A stretch of 64,000 nucleotides of DNA, taken from the NCBI RefSeq assembly GCF_015355765.1, contig NZ_JACWNA010000001.1, positions 248,001-312,000 of the forward strand. Direction: 5' to 3'. The notes under the pieces are model-generated. The model was not told the DNA's origin. It searched no databases and worked only from the letters and a program-made list of their open reading frames with translations. How positions within the stretch are numbered: the stretch's first letter is position 1; every line of letters starts with the position of its first letter. The DNA is from Actinomyces haliotis (lineage in GTDB: Bacteria; Actinomycetota; Actinomycetes; Actinomycetales; Actinomycetaceae). This document shows, in pieces, positions 45,868 through 56,122 of this stretch. A program made the translations under genes and the position numbers.

Positions 45868-46204
45868 GAGCTCGTGCACCTCCTTCATGGGGAGCGGGGT
45901 CGCTTGGGTCGGCGACCGAGAGCCCCGCGGGCAGGCGGAGCCGCGCATGACTCTACCGAGGAGCCGCGGGCGGTCCGGCAGCCGCCGGGCCGTGGCGCCC
46001 TTTCGGCGTCATGGCGCCGCGGCCCGAGCCGTTCGGTCACGACCGGGTCTCGTTCCCGTGAACGTATTTAGCACTCCTCGGTCTTGCGGATTTCACGTTT
46101 GTGAGGTGGGTCTCCGGTCACGTGACCTTCCCGCGCCCCGAGCCGCCGTCGACCGCGCCGCCCGGCCGACCGTCCCGTCCTCCGCGGCCTGACATGATGG
46201 GTCC
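45868..46204. promoter_or_regulatory. divergent control region, reductase-nuo operon / menG-menF
   Basis: This 337-base gap is the only upstream space for the 16-gene reductase-nuo-prenyl synthase run. TAGAGT (complement of 45950-45955) and the AT-rich TAAATACGT near 46063-46071 on the minus strand are -10 candidates. The leftward leader would be long and end in a strong Shine-Dalgarno. A perfect 12-base palindrome, GGTCACGTGACC, lies at 46116-46127. GTGAACG and TTCACGTTTGTGA sit nearby. CATGAT (46193-46198) is 6 bases before menG. No gene is seen. Confidence 0.5.
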
Positions 46205-46906
46205 ATGAGCCGAGCCACCCTTGCCAAGGACCCGCGCGAGGTCGCGGGCATGTTCGACGCCGTCGCGCGCCGCTACGACCTCACGAACGACGTCATGAGC
46301 CTGTGGCAGGTGCACATGTGGCGACGGGTCACCCGGAGCGCCGTCGGCGCTCGTCCGGGCACGCGCGTGCTCGACCTCGCCGCGGGCACCGGCACCTCCT
46401 CCGTCGAGTACGCGGCCGACGGCGCCGATGTGGTCGCCTGCGACTTCTCGACCGGAATGGTCGCCGAGGGCAAGGCGCGCCACCCCGAGATCGAGTTCGT
46501 CGCCGGTGACGCGATGGCCCTGCCCTTCGCCGACGCGTCCTTCGACGTCGTCACCATCTCCTACGGCCTGCGCAACGTCCAGGACACCGTCAAGGCGCTC
46601 TCGGAGATGCTCCGCGTCACCCGACCCGGTGGACGGATCGTCATCGCCGAGTTCTCCCAACCCGTGTTGAGGCCCTTCCGCGAGCTCTACCGCTTCTACC
46701 TGGGCACGGCCCTGCCCGCCGCCGGGCGCCTCGTCTCCTCCAACACGGAGGCCTACTCCTACCTCGGGGAGTCGATCGTCGACTGGGCGGACCAAAAGCG
46801 GCTTGCCTCCCTCATGCAGGAGGCCGGGTGGCGCGGCGTCGGCTACAAGAACCTCTCCGGCGGCATCGTCGCGGTCCACCGCGCGACGCGCCCCGTCGAG
46901 CAGTGA
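46205..46906 (+). CDS. menG: demethylmenaquinone methyltransferase
   Basis: MenG (UbiE family) uses S-adenosylmethionine to methylate demethylmenaquinone in the last ring step of menaquinone synthesis. The 233-residue protein has [18 protein letters not shown], the SAM motif [37 protein letters not shown] and [14 protein letters not shown]. These are standard for the family. ATG at 46205 has no ribosome binding site; CATGAT, one base off a -10 box, lies 6 bases upstream. Its stop overlaps the menF GTG in GTGA. Confidence 0.95.
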   Translation: MSRATLAKDPREVAGMFDAVARRYDLTNDVMSLWQVHMWRRVTRSAVGARPGTRVLDLAAGTGTSSVEYAADGADVVACDFSTGMVAEGKARHPEIEFVAGDAMALPFADASFDVVTISYGLRNVQDTVKALSEMLRVTRPGGRIVIAEFSQPVLRPFRELYRFYLGTALPAAGRLVSSNTEAYSYLGESIVDWADQKRLASLMQEAGWRGVGYKNLSGGIVAVHRATRPVEQ

Positions 46907-48432
46907 GCGCCTCCCCGCGCCCCCGCCGCACCGGGAGCTCGCCGTCGACCGTCTCCCCCTTCCCGCTCGTCACCGCGTTCCGGCCGGCCGACGAGGTCGC
47001 CGCGCGGCCTCCCCGGCTCTCCTTCCGCACGACGGCCCTCCCTGACGGCTCCCTCGCCCTGCCCCGACAGGGTGAGGACGGTGAGCTCCACGGCGCGCCG
47101 ATCCCGGAGGACCCCGGCACCCCGCTTACACTCATCGACCTCCTCGAGTCCCACGGCGACGTCGCCTCCTGGGTGCGCGAGGGCCGCGGCGTCGTCGCCC
47201 TCGGACGGACGCTCGAGATCTCCGCCCGCGGCGAGGAGCGGATCGAGGAGCTGCGCGCCGCCTGGCGCGCCACCGTCTACGCCTCCTGGTGGGAGGACCC
47301 GCTCGTCCGCCCCGGCACGGGCCCGGTGGCACTCGGCACCATCACCTTCTCCCCCGCCTCCGCCGAGCGATCGGCCCTCATCGTGCCGCGGATCCTCATC
47401 GGCCTCGACGACGAGGGGAGCTGGATCACCACGGCCGTCGCCGAGGGCGAGGAGCACCCCGACCCCGGGGCGCTCCTGCCCGCTCTCGTGTCCACCGCGC
47501 GCCTCCACCGTGCCGCCGCGGAGCGCCAGGAGACCGCCGAGGTCTCCCCCGGCGCGCTGAGCGACGAGGCCTGGTGCGAGGCCGTCGTCGAGGCCCGGCG
47601 CCGGATGGCCGAGGGTGAGGCCCGCAAGGTCGTCCTGGCTCGGGACGTCGTCGTGCGGCCCACGCGCGGTCTCGCCACGGGGACCGTCCTCGGCCACCTC
47701 GCCCGTCACTACCCCTCGTGCTGGACCTTCGCCGTCGACGGCATGATCGGGGCGACCCCGGAGCTGCTCGTCCGCCTCGAGGGCCGCCGGCTCTTCTCAC
47801 GAGTCCTCGCGGGGACGGCGCGGCGCCACGACGCGGCCGGGGCCTCGGTCGCGACCGGCCCCGGCGTCTCGCCGACCGGCGAGGACGCCGCTCCGACGAC
47901 CGACGTGCTCGAGGACCTCGCCGCCTGGCTCTCGCGGTCCGGGAAGAACCGCGAGGAGCACGAGCTCGCCAGGGCCTCGGCGGTCCACGCCCTCGCCCCC
48001 CTGTGCTCCGTGGTGGAGGCGCCGGAGCCCTTCGTCCTCACGCTCCCGAACGTCCTCCACCTCGCCTCCGACGTCACCGGCGTCGTCGCCGGGGACACCG
48101 GAGCGCTCTCCCTCGTCCGGGCCCTCCACCCGACGGCCGCCGTGTGCGGTGCGCCGACGCCCTCGGCCGCCCGGATCATCGAGGAGGTCGAGGGGATGGA
48201 CCGGGGCCGCTACGCGGGCCCCGTCGGCTGGGTCGACTGGCACGGCGAGGGCGAGTGGGGCATCGCCCTGCGCAGCGCACGCCTCACCGCGACCGAGATC
48301 GGGCCGTCGTCACCCGCCCGCGTCTTCGGCGGGGGCGGGATCATGCCCGGATCGGACCCCCGCGACGAGCTCGCGGAGACGCGCGCCAAGATGCGCCCCG
48401 TCCTCGAGGCCCTCGGCGCCCCGACGGACTGA
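46903..48432 (+). CDS. menF: isochorismate synthase
   Basis: MenF isomerises chorismate to isochorismate, the entry step to menaquinone. The 509-residue protein has a chorismate-binding domain in its C-terminal half with [39 protein letters not shown], the [11 protein letters not shown] segment, and [13 protein letters not shown]. An entC-type siderophore role is possible, but the neighbours are menaquinone genes. GTG at 46903 is chosen for its overlap with the menG stop. Confidence 0.92.
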   Translation: MSASPRPRRTGSSPSTVSPFPLVTAFRPADEVAARPPRLSFRTTALPDGSLALPRQGEDGELHGAPIPEDPGTPLTLIDLLESHGDVASWVREGRGVVALGRTLEISARGEERIEELRAAWRATVYASWWEDPLVRPGTGPVALGTITFSPASAERSALIVPRILIGLDDEGSWITTAVAEGEEHPDPGALLPALVSTARLHRAAAERQETAEVSPGALSDEAWCEAVVEARRRMAEGEARKVVLARDVVVRPTRGLATGTVLGHLARHYPSCWTFAVDGMIGATPELLVRLEGRRLFSRVLAGTARRHDAAGASVATGPGVSPTGEDAAPTTDVLEDLAAWLSRSGKNREEHELARASAVHALAPLCSVVEAPEPFVLTLPNVLHLASDVTGVVAGDTGALSLVRALHPTAAVCGAPTPSAARIIEEVEGMDRGRYAGPVGWVDWHGEGEWGIALRSARLTATEIGPSSPARVFGGGGIMPGSDPRDELAETRAKMRPVLEALGAPTD

Positions 48433-48473
48433 CTCGTCCACCGCCCCACCGGCTCCCCCGAACGTCCGGAACC

Positions 48474-48526
48474 ACGAAGGACTCCGCTGCCCTCTCCTGC
48501 GAGGAGAGGACGGCGGAGTCCTTCGT
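48474..48526. terminator. hairpin terminator between menF and htrA
   Basis: A 14-base-pair outer stem (48474-48487 with 48513-48526) encloses a second 7-base-pair stem (48491-48497 with 48503-48509). It lies between convergent stops at 48432 and 48558. Confidence 0.8.
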
Positions 48527-48557
48527 CGCGGCGCCGGGAACCGCGCGCGGCCCGGGT

Positions 48558-50294
48558 TCAGGAGTCCTTGCGCTCCGAGAGGGTCGCCTTGACCTCCTGC
48601 TCCTTGCCGTCGCGGATGACGGTGAGCGTGACCGTGTCGCCCGCGGAGTACTGGCGCACGAAGCCGGTGAGCGCCGCCGCCTGGGTCGTCGGCTTGCCGT
48701 CGATCGCCGTGATGACGTCGCCCTCCTTGAGCCCGGCCTTGGAGGCCGGCGAGTCGGACTCGACGGAGCCGACCTCGGCGCCGGCGCGGGTGGCTCCGTC
48801 GACCGAGGCCGAGGCGTCGCCGATGGAGACGCCGAGGTAGGCGTGCGTGGCCGTGCCGGACTTGATGAGCTGGTCGGCGACCTTCTGGACGAGGTTCGAG
48901 GGGATCGCGAAGCCGATGCCGATGGAGCCGGACTCGGAGGAGGACGACGAGCTCATCGAGGCGATGGAGCTCGTGATGCCGATGACCTTGCCGGACTCGT
49001 CGAAGAGGGGACCGCCGGAGTTGCCGGGGTTGATCGCCGCGTCGATCTGGATCGCGTTGGTGTAGACGCTCGAGTCGGCCGAGGACTGCGACTGGCTCTG
49101 GGACTGGTCCTGCGACTGGCCGAAGAGGTCACCGAGGCCGCCGGAGGACTGGCCCTGGGAGGAGTCGGACTCCGAGGTCGTCGTGACGACGGGACGGTTG
49201 AGGGCCGAGACGATGCCGGTCGTGGCGGTCGAGGACAGGCCGAGGGGGTTGCCGATGGCCATGACGTCCTCGCCGGTGGCCACGGAGTCCGAGTCCCCGA
49301 ACTGGGCGACCATGAGGTCGCTCGGGGCCTTCTCGAGCTCGACGACGGCGAGGTCGGTGGCGGGGTCGGTGCCCGTGACCTTGGCGGAGTAGATGCGCCC
49401 ATCGGCGAGGGTGACCTGGATCTGGGTTGCGCCGTCGACGACGTGGTTGTTCGTGATGACGTGGCCGGACGAGTCATAGATGACGCCGGAGCCCTCCGCG
49501 GTGCCCGAGGAGGTCTGGACGGTGATGGAGACGACGGCGTTGCCGACGGCCGTCGTGACGGCCTCCCAGTCGGGAGCGGCCTGGGTGGAGGAGACGGTCT
49601 TGGTCGTCGAGCCGGTCGCGAGGCTCGTGGCGTGGCTCGTCGCCGCGGCGGTCGACGAGCTGGAGTCCCCGTCGAGCGAGTGGACGGCGACGGCGGTGCC
49701 GCCGGAGGCGAGGACGGCGGCGGCGAGCGTCGCGGCGATGACGCCGCCCCACCCCGGCCCGCGACGCTGCTTGCGACGGCGCGGCGCTGAGGAGTCCGAG
49801 GCGCTTCCGGTCGGGTAGCCGTTGTTCGGCGGCTGCCCGGGTCCGCCAGGCTGGGCGGCGGGGGCGGTGGAGCCGGCGGATGCCGCGGAGCCCGCGTAGG
49901 GGGCAGAGGCCGCGGTGGCGTAGCCCGGTGCCGAGGAGACGTACGGGCTGGTGCGGTGGGAGAGGTCGTAGCCGGCCGGCCCGCTCGGGGCGCTGCGGTA
50001 GGGCGACGACGCGGCGCCCTGCCGGAACGGGGTGACGTCGAAGCGGCTGGTGTCGTGGCGCGGGTCCGCGGCGGTGGAGGCCGTGGGCGGGACGGCCGGG
50101 GCCTGCTGCGCGGCGGACCCGCCGACGGGCGGCTGCGGGGCCTTCCGGGTCTCCCCGGTGGCCGGCGCCTGTCCGGTCTGCTGTCCGGTCGCGTGCTCGG
50201 CGTCCTGGTCGGTGCGGCCGGCGGCCTCCTGCGCGGCCTCGCGGCTGAAACGGGGGCTCGTGGGCTGGATCGCGTCGTCGTCTCGGGTGCTCAT
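48558..50294 (-). CDS. HtrA/DegP-like trypsin-type serine protease with PDZ domain
   Basis: The 578-residue protein has a disordered Pro/Ala/Ser-rich cytoplasmic region (about 1-180), one membrane helix (about 185-208), a protease domain, and a PDZ domain (about 475-570). The triad is His284 in ITNNHVVDG, Asp314 in ATDLAVVEL and Ser426 in NPGNSGGPLFDE. A Ser/Gln-rich insertion of about 35 residues lies between Asp and Ser, with runs such as QSQDQSQSQSQSS. HtrA proteases degrade or refold damaged envelope proteins. ATG at 50294 has GAGGAGG upstream. Confidence 0.93.
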   Translation of the reverse strand: MSTRDDDAIQPTSPRFSREAAQEAAGRTDQDAEHATGQQTGQAPATGETRKAPQPPVGGSAAQQAPAVPPTASTAADPRHDTSRFDVTPFRQGAASSPYRSAPSGPAGYDLSHRTSPYVSSAPGYATAASAPYAGSAASAGSTAPAAQPGGPGQPPNNGYPTGSASDSSAPRRRKQRRGPGWGGVIAATLAAAVLASGGTAVAVHSLDGDSSSSTAAATSHATSLATGSTTKTVSSTQAAPDWEAVTTAVGNAVVSITVQTSSGTAEGSGVIYDSSGHVITNNHVVDGATQIQVTLADGRIYSAKVTGTDPATDLAVVELEKAPSDLMVAQFGDSDSVATGEDVMAIGNPLGLSSTATTGIVSALNRPVVTTTSESDSSQGQSSGGLGDLFGQSQDQSQSQSQSSADSSVYTNAIQIDAAINPGNSGGPLFDESGKVIGITSSIASMSSSSSSESGSIGIGFAIPSNLVQKVADQLIKSGTATHAYLGVSIGDASASVDGATRAGAEVGSVESDSPASKAGLKEGDVITAIDGKPTTQAAALTGFVRQYSAGDTVTLTVIRDGKEQEVKATLSERKDS

Positions 50295-50495
50295 GTGTCC
50301 TCCTCGGGCCGGGCCCGTGCGTCAAGATGGCTGAAGCCTCACGCGGGAGCCTGGACCGTTTCCGACCCCTGTCTGGGACCGACCTGTGAAGCCTGAGCCT
50401 GGCATGTGAGTCTCCTCCCGTCGGGGTGCCGCGCGGGCCGAGTGACCGCAGTGCGGTCCCGCGGGACGACGCACCACGGCACCGTCCCGGGCCCC
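50295..50495 (-). promoter_or_regulatory. htrA upstream region
   Basis: The 201-base gap between menD and htrA holds no gene. On the minus strand AGGCTTCA occurs twice (complement of 50332-50339 and 50387-50394), 55 bases apart. GGAAAC lies between the copies. These could be operator or extracytoplasmic-sigma elements, but none matches a consensus well. Confidence 0.25.
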
Positions 50496-52271
50496 TCAGA
50501 GGCGCACGTGGAGCACTGACAGCCCGCGCACCGGCTCCGCCAGGAGCGCCTCGAGCTCCGCGAGGTCCCTCGGGCGCTCGACCCGCGCCCCGAGGGCCTC
50601 GGCGAGGGCTCCGGCGTCGGCGACCTGCGGGGTGGAGAAGTAGCGGCTCATGACGGGGGCCGGCGTGACCGCCGGGTACTCCAGCGTGGAGAAGATGCCG
50701 CCGCCGGCGTCGTCGAGGACGACCACCTGGAGGTCGGGCTCGGACTCGAGCCGTCCCCGGGACAGGCTCATGGCGTCGTGGAGGTACGTGAGGTCGCCGA
50801 CGAGAGCGCGCACGGGCCGTCCCGAGGCGAGGTGGGCTCCCAGCGCGGTGGCGATGGTGCCGTCGATGCCGGCCAGGCCACGGTTGGCGAGGGCGGCGAC
50901 GGGGGCTCCGTCGCCGGCGGGGGCAAGGCGGTCGAGGCGCCGGATCGGCATCGAGGAGCCGAGGACGAGCAGCGGGGCCCCGGCGTGCGCGGCCGCGCGC
51001 CAGACCGCGAGGGCCGCGGCGTCCGCGGTGAGCGCGGAGGGAGCGGCGGCGTCCTCGGGGAGGAGAGCGGGGGCGACCGTGAGGGCGGCAACGGCGTCTT
51101 CCCACTCCCCCGCCCAGGCGGCCGGTGCGGCGGCGAGGCCGAGCGCCCCGATGACGTCCTCAGAGGTCGTGACGCCCAGGGTGACGGGCAGGACGCGCGC
51201 AGCGGTGCCGGCCGTGTCCGTCCAGCGGGCGGTGTGCACGAGGACGTCGACGGGAACGTCGTTGCGCGCGAGGAGGGCGCTGACGGGGCGGGTGAGGCTC
51301 GGGTGCCCGAGGACGAGGACGTGCTCGGTACGGGCCGTGAGCCCGGCGCCGTCGGAGGTGCCGAGGAGCTCGGCGTAGCGGGGCAGGGCGCCGGCGGCGT
51401 GGCGGGCGCCCGAGCTGGGCTCGGCGAGGAGGGGCCAGCCGAGGTCCCGGGCGAGGCGGGCGGCGAGCGCCCCGAGGGGCTCCGGGCAGTCGCCGACGAC
51501 GATGACGCCGCGCTCGTCGCGGGCCGGCGAGGGGGCCGCGGTCGGTGCCGGTGAGTCACTCGCGGAGGCGCCGGCCTCCGCGTCGGCGAAGCGACCGGCT
51601 CCACCCGTGACGCGTCCGGCGAGCCGGATCTTGGTCCGGCTCTCAACGCCGTCGAGCAGGGCGGGCAGGTCCTCCCCCGCGGCCGGGGCGAGCGGCGGAC
51701 GCAGGCGCACGTTGACCTGCGCGGGCCCCGGATCGTTCGACAGCCGGCCCGTCGCGGCGTCGACGGCCCGACGGACGAGGCCGGTGACGGCGCTGCGGCC
51801 GGCGGCCCCGCCGAGGTCGACGGGAAGGTCCGCGGGCAGGTCCACGGTGGCGCGCAGGGCGGGTGAGAAGAGCCCGGCCTGCTGGGTCGTCTGGTTGGCA
51901 CCGGTGCCGACGAGCTCGTGCGGGCGGTCGGCGGACACGATGAGGAGCGGGACGCCGGCGGCGTCGGCCTCGAGGACGGCCGGATGGAGGTTCCCGACGG
52001 CGGTGCCGGACGTGGTGATGACGGCGGTGGGACGGCGCTCCCCGGCGAGGAGCGCGGCGCGTCCGGCGCCCACGGCGGCGAAGCCGGCGCTGCGCTCGTC
52101 GAGCAGGACGCGCACGGCGAGGAGACCGCGCTCCTCAGCCTCGGCGAGGACGGGGACGAAGGGGGCCGAGCGGGACCCGGGGGCGAGGAGCACGAGGCGG
52201 ACGCCCCCGGAGACGAGGGCCGTGACGACGTCGCGGGCGGTGGCGATGGAGGACGGGACGGTGCTGGTCAC
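50496..52271 (-). CDS. menD: 2-succinyl-5-enolpyruvyl-6-hydroxy-3-cyclohexene-1-carboxylate synthase
   Basis: MenD is a thiamine-diphosphate enzyme that adds succinic semialdehyde from 2-oxoglutarate to isochorismate. The 591-residue protein has LAPGSRSAPF, LDERSAGFAAVG with the catalytic Glu, TTSGTAVGNLHPAVLEA and SADRPHELVGTGANQTTQQ. GDLTYLHDAMSL marks the cofactor metal site. GTG at 52271 has GGAG seven bases upstream and overlaps the menC stop in GTGA, so translation is coupled to menC. Confidence 0.95.
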   Translation of the reverse strand: MTSTVPSSIATARDVVTALVSGGVRLVLLAPGSRSAPFVPVLAEAEERGLLAVRVLLDERSAGFAAVGAGRAALLAGERRPTAVITTSGTAVGNLHPAVLEADAAGVPLLIVSADRPHELVGTGANQTTQQAGLFSPALRATVDLPADLPVDLGGAAGRSAVTGLVRRAVDAATGRLSNDPGPAQVNVRLRPPLAPAAGEDLPALLDGVESRTKIRLAGRVTGGAGRFADAEAGASASDSPAPTAAPSPARDERGVIVVGDCPEPLGALAARLARDLGWPLLAEPSSGARHAAGALPRYAELLGTSDGAGLTARTEHVLVLGHPSLTRPVSALLARNDVPVDVLVHTARWTDTAGTAARVLPVTLGVTTSEDVIGALGLAAAPAAWAGEWEDAVAALTVAPALLPEDAAAPSALTADAAALAVWRAAAHAGAPLLVLGSSMPIRRLDRLAPAGDGAPVAALANRGLAGIDGTIATALGAHLASGRPVRALVGDLTYLHDAMSLSRGRLESEPDLQVVVLDDAGGGIFSTLEYPAVTPAPVMSRYFSTPQVADAGALAEALGARVERPRDLAELEALLAEPVRGLSVLHVRL

Positions 52272-53515
52272 AGAAATACTCCGGCGAGGGCGGCAGCGGG
52301 GTCGGTGGACTCGCGGGAGCGGCGCTCCGCGAGGGCGGCGAGCATCCCGCTGAGGCGCTCGGTCCAGCGGGCGGCGGTCTCCGAGGAGGCGGTGACGCGC
52401 GCGAGGGCGCCGGGCTGGGGCTCCCACCGGCCGACGGCGAGCGCGCCGTCCACCGAGAGCGCGGGCTCGTCGCGCACGTCGTCGACCGCGAGCGCGACGG
52501 TGCCGAGGCCGCAGGCGTGGTCGAGGACGGGCAGCGCGGCGGCGAGCTGGGCACCCCTCCCGACGCCCACGCTGGAGTCCAGCGCGGAGGAGACGACGGC
52601 AGGAAGGCCGAGCGCCTCGGCGAGCGCGAGCGCGCGCCGGACGCCGCCGAGCGGGGCGACCTTGAGGACGGCGACGTCGGCCGCGGCCAGGCGCCGGACG
52701 GCGAGGGGATCGTGGCTGAGTCGGATCGACTCGTCGGCGGCGAGGGGAACGTCGACGGCTCGGCGGAGCACCGCGAGGTCCTCGACGTCCATGACGGGCT
52801 GCTCGGCGTACTCGAGGCCGCCGGCGGCGCGGTCGACCTCGGGCAGGAGGGCGAGCGCCGTGTCCAGGTCCCAGGCGCCGTTGACGTCGACGCGCACGCG
52901 GCCACCGGGGCCGAGGGCGTCGCGGACGGCCTCGAGGCGCGCCAGGTCGCGGGCGCGTGCGGCGCCCTCCTCGCCGCGGCCGGAGCCTGCTGCGGCGTCC
53001 GTGCCGAGGCGGTAGCCGGCGATCTTGACCTTGGCGGTCGTGGCGCCGGAGGCGAGGACGATCTCGCGGGCGCGCTCGGCGTCGACCTGGGGGACGGTGA
53101 CGTTGACGGGGACCGACTCGCGGTGGGCGGGCAGGTCGGCGTCGTCGCGCGTGGCGGCCTCGAGCCCGGCGGCGAGCCAGGGTGCGGAGGCGGCGGCGTC
53201 GTACGTCCAGAACGGGGCGACCTCGCCCCAGCCGGCGGGGCCGTGGAGGAGGAGGCCCTCACGGCGGGTGAGGCCTCGGAAGCGGGTGCGCATGGCCGTC
53301 TCCCAGACGACGGCGCGGTCGACGTCCTCGAGGAGTCCGGTGGGGTCGAGGGGACGCAGGGCCGCCAGGTCGAGCTCGCCGGCGTCGGTCCCGGGCGCGC
53401 CCTCGGGACCGTCGGCGTGCTCGCCGGGGCGCACCCCGGCCTCCCCGGCGCCGGCGCGGTGGCCGGGCGCCGGGAAGGTCGGGGTGCTGCGGTCGAGGGG
53501 GTTGGAGGTGGTCAC
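52268..53515 (-). CDS. menC: o-succinylbenzoate synthase
   Basis: MenC dehydrates SHCHC to o-succinylbenzoate. The 415-residue protein is an enolase-superfamily enzyme. Its catalytic lysine pair is in TAKVKIAG and its metal ligands in [16 protein letters not shown] and LAADESIR. The second base is in VLKVAPLGG. The first 50 residues are low-complexity and absent from most relatives. GTG at 53515 overlaps the stop of the arginine-pathway gene arcB in GTGA, and a later start inside the low-complexity part is possible. Confidence 0.92.
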   Translation of the reverse strand: MTTSNPLDRSTPTFPAPGHRAGAGEAGVRPGEHADGPEGAPGTDAGELDLAALRPLDPTGLLEDVDRAVVWETAMRTRFRGLTRREGLLLHGPAGWGEVAPFWTYDAAASAPWLAAGLEAATRDDADLPAHRESVPVNVTVPQVDAERAREIVLASGATTAKVKIAGYRLGTDAAAGSGRGEEGAARARDLARLEAVRDALGPGGRVRVDVNGAWDLDTALALLPEVDRAAGGLEYAEQPVMDVEDLAVLRRAVDVPLAADESIRLSHDPLAVRRLAAADVAVLKVAPLGGVRRALALAEALGLPAVVSSALDSSVGVGRGAQLAAALPVLDHACGLGTVALAVDDVRDEPALSVDGALAVGRWEPQPGALARVTASSETAARWTERLSGMLAALAERRSRESTDPAAALAGVFL

Positions 53516-54558
53516 TCGCCCAGGGTCGCCACCATGACGGCCTTGATGGTGTGCATGCGGTTCTCGGCCTGGTCGAAGACGATGGAGCGCTCGGACTCGA
53601 AGACGTCGTCGGTGACCTCGATGCCCTCCATGCCGGTGGACTCGAAGAGCTGCTCACCGATGACGGTGTCGCGGTCGTGGTAGGCGGGCAGGCAGTGCAT
53701 GAACTTCGCCTGCGCGCCCGCCTTCTCCATGAGGGAGGCGTTGACCTGGTAGGGCTTGAGCAGCGCGATGCGCTCGTCCCAGACCTCCTTGGGCTCGCCC
53801 ATGGAGACCCAGATGTCGGTGTGGACGAAGTCGACGCCGGCGACGCCCTCGGCGACGTCCTCGGTGAGGGTGACGGTGGCGCCGGTGGTCTCGGCGACGC
53901 GGCGGGCCTGCGCGACGCACTCCTCGTCGGGCCACAGCTCCTTGGGGGCGACGACGCGGACGTCCGCACCGATGAGGGCGCCGTTGACGAGGAGGGAACG
54001 GCCCATGTTGAAGCGGGCGTCGCCGACGTAGGCGTAGGAGATCTCGCCGGCGGGCTTGCCGGCGTGCTCGATCATGGTGAGGGTGTCACAGAGCATCTGG
54101 GTGGGGTGCCAGTCGTCCGTGAGGCCGTTCCACACGGGGACGCCGGAGAGCTCGGCGAGCTCGGTGACCTTGGACTGGTCGTCGCCGCGGTACTCGATAC
54201 CGTCGAACATGCGGCCCAGGACGCGGGCGGTGTCCGCGACGGACTCCTTGTGGCCCATCTGGGAGCCGGAGGGGTCGAGGTAGGTGGTGTGACCGCCCTG
54301 GTCGTGGGCACCGACCTCGAAGGAGCAGCGGGTCCGGGTCGAGGTCTTCTCGAAGATGAGGGCGACGTTCTTACCGGTGAGGTGCTGGGTCTCGCGGCCG
54401 GACTTCTTGTCCGCCTTGAGCTGGGCGGCGAGCTGGATGAAGGTCATCCACTCCTCCGGCGTGAAGTCCAGCTCGCGGAGGAAGGAGCGGCCCTTGAGGG
54501 CGGCCAGGACGGCGGCGTCGGGCGCGGGGATCTCGAAGCTGGTCGACGAGGTGGTCAC
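53512..54558 (-). CDS. arcB: ornithine carbamoyltransferase (likely catabolic)
   Basis: This enzyme interconverts citrulline plus phosphate with ornithine plus carbamoyl phosphate. The 348-residue protein has the carbamoyl-phosphate motif [28 protein letters not shown] and the catalytic [10 protein letters not shown]. Its length and the MGHKES segment fit the catabolic arcB type rather than the shorter argF. Its position directly after arginine deiminase supports this, though biosynthetic use cannot be excluded. GTG at 54558 has AAAGGA five bases upstream. Its stop overlaps menC. Confidence 0.88.
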   Translation of the reverse strand: MTTSSTSFEIPAPDAAVLAALKGRSFLRELDFTPEEWMTFIQLAAQLKADKKSGRETQHLTGKNVALIFEKTSTRTRCSFEVGAHDQGGHTTYLDPSGSQMGHKESVADTARVLGRMFDGIEYRGDDQSKVTELAELSGVPVWNGLTDDWHPTQMLCDTLTMIEHAGKPAGEISYAYVGDARFNMGRSLLVNGALIGADVRVVAPKELWPDEECVAQARRVAETTGATVTLTEDVAEGVAGVDFVHTDIWVSMGEPKEVWDERIALLKPYQVNASLMEKAGAQAKFMHCLPAYHDRDTVIGEQLFESTGMEGIEVTDDVFESERSIVFDQAENRMHTIKAVMVATLGE

Positions 54559-54588
54559 GGGGGTCCTTTCAGGCGGTGGTCCGGACGC

Positions 54589-54594
54589 ATCGTA
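54589..54594 (-). promoter_or_regulatory. candidate -10 element before arcB
   Basis: TACGAT (complement of 54589-54594) lies in the 112-base gap after arcA. It would give a transcript with a leader of about 25 bases that contains the arcB ribosome binding site, separate from arcA. Confidence 0.4.
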
Positions 54595-54670
54595 GGCGCT
54601 CAGGACGACGTCCCAGTATGGACCAGGGCGGAGCAGGACCGGGAGGGGCGGGATCCCCCGTGGAGGGCCG

Positions 54671-56050
54671 TCAGACGGCGTCGCGCGTGACCGGGCAGGT
54701 CATGCAGTGCGAGCCGCCGCGGCCGCGGACGAGCTCGACGCCGGGGGTCTCAATGACCTCGATCCCGGCCTGGCGCAGCGCGTCGTTGGCGCGGGCGTTG
54801 TGGGCGTAGCCGATGACGCGGTTCGGGGCGACGGCGACGACGTTGCAGGAGTCGCGAGCCAGCTCGCGCAGCGCCTCCGCCTCGTCGCTCATGTCCGGGC
54901 TGATGATGCGGAAGGAGTCGATGCCGGCGGCGCGCGCGAGGACGGTGTCCATCTCGGAGCCGTCGTGGACGGTGACGTGCAGCGAGGCGCGGCGACCGCC
55001 GCCGACCTCGACGGCGTCCTTGGAGGATCCGTGCGCGGCGCCGGGCTCGATCTCGACGGTCGTGACGTCGTTGAAGCCGGGGAAGCGCAGGTAGGTGTCC
55101 GGTGCGACCTTCGTCATGAGGGTGTCGAGGTGCATGACGGCCTCGAGCTCCGTGTAGAACGCCTGGTCGGGCATGTGGACGCCGATGAGGCGGTCGGCGA
55201 CGCCGTCGGCGAAGAGACGGGCCGCGAGGCGCTCGACGCCGGCGGCGGAGGAGCGGCGGGACAGTCCCATGACGAGGGAGCGGTTGCCGACGACCTGGAA
55301 GTCTCCGCCCTCGACAGTGGCCGGGGAGGCACCGTGCTGCTCGGACCAGAGGATCCCGCGGTCCTTGAAGGCCGGGTGGTAGCGGTAGATGGCCTCGTAG
55401 TTGACGGCCTCGCGTCGGCGGGGACCGAGGGCCATCGTGTTGACGTGCTTGCCACCGTAGAGCCAGGCGGTCGTGTCGCGCGTGAAGAGGTGGTTCGGCA
55501 GCGGGGTGATGACGAACTGGCCCTCGAGGGTGGACAGGAAGGTCGTGGAGAAGAGGACCTCGGCGTCGGCGGGGGTGAGGCGCTCGCGCAGCTCGGTGCG
55601 GGTGATGCCGGCGATGAGGACCTCGGCGAGCTCGGCGGAGGGCAGGCCGGAGAGGTAGTCGGTGAGGACCTCCGAGGTGGAGACGCCGACGGCGAGAGGG
55701 CCGACGGTCTCCTCGAGAACGAGCGCGCGAGCCTCGGGGTAGTCGAGGGACTCGACGAGGAGGTCGCGGAAGTCGTGGACGAGGGCGCCCTCGGCCCGCA
55801 GGATCGCGGTGAAGGCGTCGTGCTCGGCCTGCGCGCGGCGCACGGACAGGGCGTCGTCGAAGAGCAGGCTGTCGGCGTTGATCGGGGTGAGTCGAGCGAT
55901 CTCGGCACCTGGGCGGTGGACGATGACCTCGCGCAGGCGGCCCGTCTCCGAGCAGACCTGGCCGCCTCCCTGGCTCGCCGGGATGAAGGCGCGCTCGCTC
56001 GCGGCGGTGGTCGCGGCTGCTGGACGTGTGACTGCCTCGCTCGTCTGCAT
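54671..56050 (-). CDS. arcA: arginine deiminase
   Basis: ArcA hydrolyses arginine to citrulline and ammonia, which gives ATP via arcB and carbamate kinase and raises pH. The 459-residue protein has [31 protein letters not shown] with the substrate-binding Asp, [17 protein letters not shown] and the catalytic cysteine in [11 protein letters not shown] near the C-terminus. It is longer than most relatives by a short N-terminal tail. ATG at 56050 is preceded by TACCCT (complement of 56058-56063), 7 bases away, so it is probably leaderless. No arcC or arcD is in the window. Confidence 0.94.
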   Translation of the reverse strand: MQTSEAVTRPAAATTAASERAFIPASQGGGQVCSETGRLREVIVHRPGAEIARLTPINADSLLFDDALSVRRAQAEHDAFTAILRAEGALVHDFRDLLVESLDYPEARALVLEETVGPLAVGVSTSEVLTDYLSGLPSAELAEVLIAGITRTELRERLTPADAEVLFSTTFLSTLEGQFVITPLPNHLFTRDTTAWLYGGKHVNTMALGPRRREAVNYEAIYRYHPAFKDRGILWSEQHGASPATVEGGDFQVVGNRSLVMGLSRRSSAAGVERLAARLFADGVADRLIGVHMPDQAFYTELEAVMHLDTLMTKVAPDTYLRFPGFNDVTTVEIEPGAAHGSSKDAVEVGGGRRASLHVTVHDGSEMDTVLARAAGIDSFRIISPDMSDEAEALRELARDSCNVVAVAPNRVIGYAHNARANDALRQAGIEVIETPGVELVRGRGGSHCMTCPVTRDAV

Positions 56051-56122
56051 GCGCCCCAGGGTAACGAGACGGCGTGCAACATGCCGGAAGCCCACGGGAC
56101 GAAGGGCCCGTAGTCTGGCGGC
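56051..56122. promoter_or_regulatory. divergent leaderless promoters, arcA / menB
   Basis: TACCCT (complement of 56058-56063) is 7 bases from the arcA ATG and TAGTCT (56111-56116) is 6 bases from the menB ATG. The shared 72 bases may allow joint control. No ArgR-like site is clear. Confidence 0.6.

Noticed and set aside
46055-46110. CRP/GlxR-type site near GTGAACG and TTCACGTTTGTGA
   Set aside because: Neither element fits TGTGA-N6-TCACA with both half sites in the right order and spacing.
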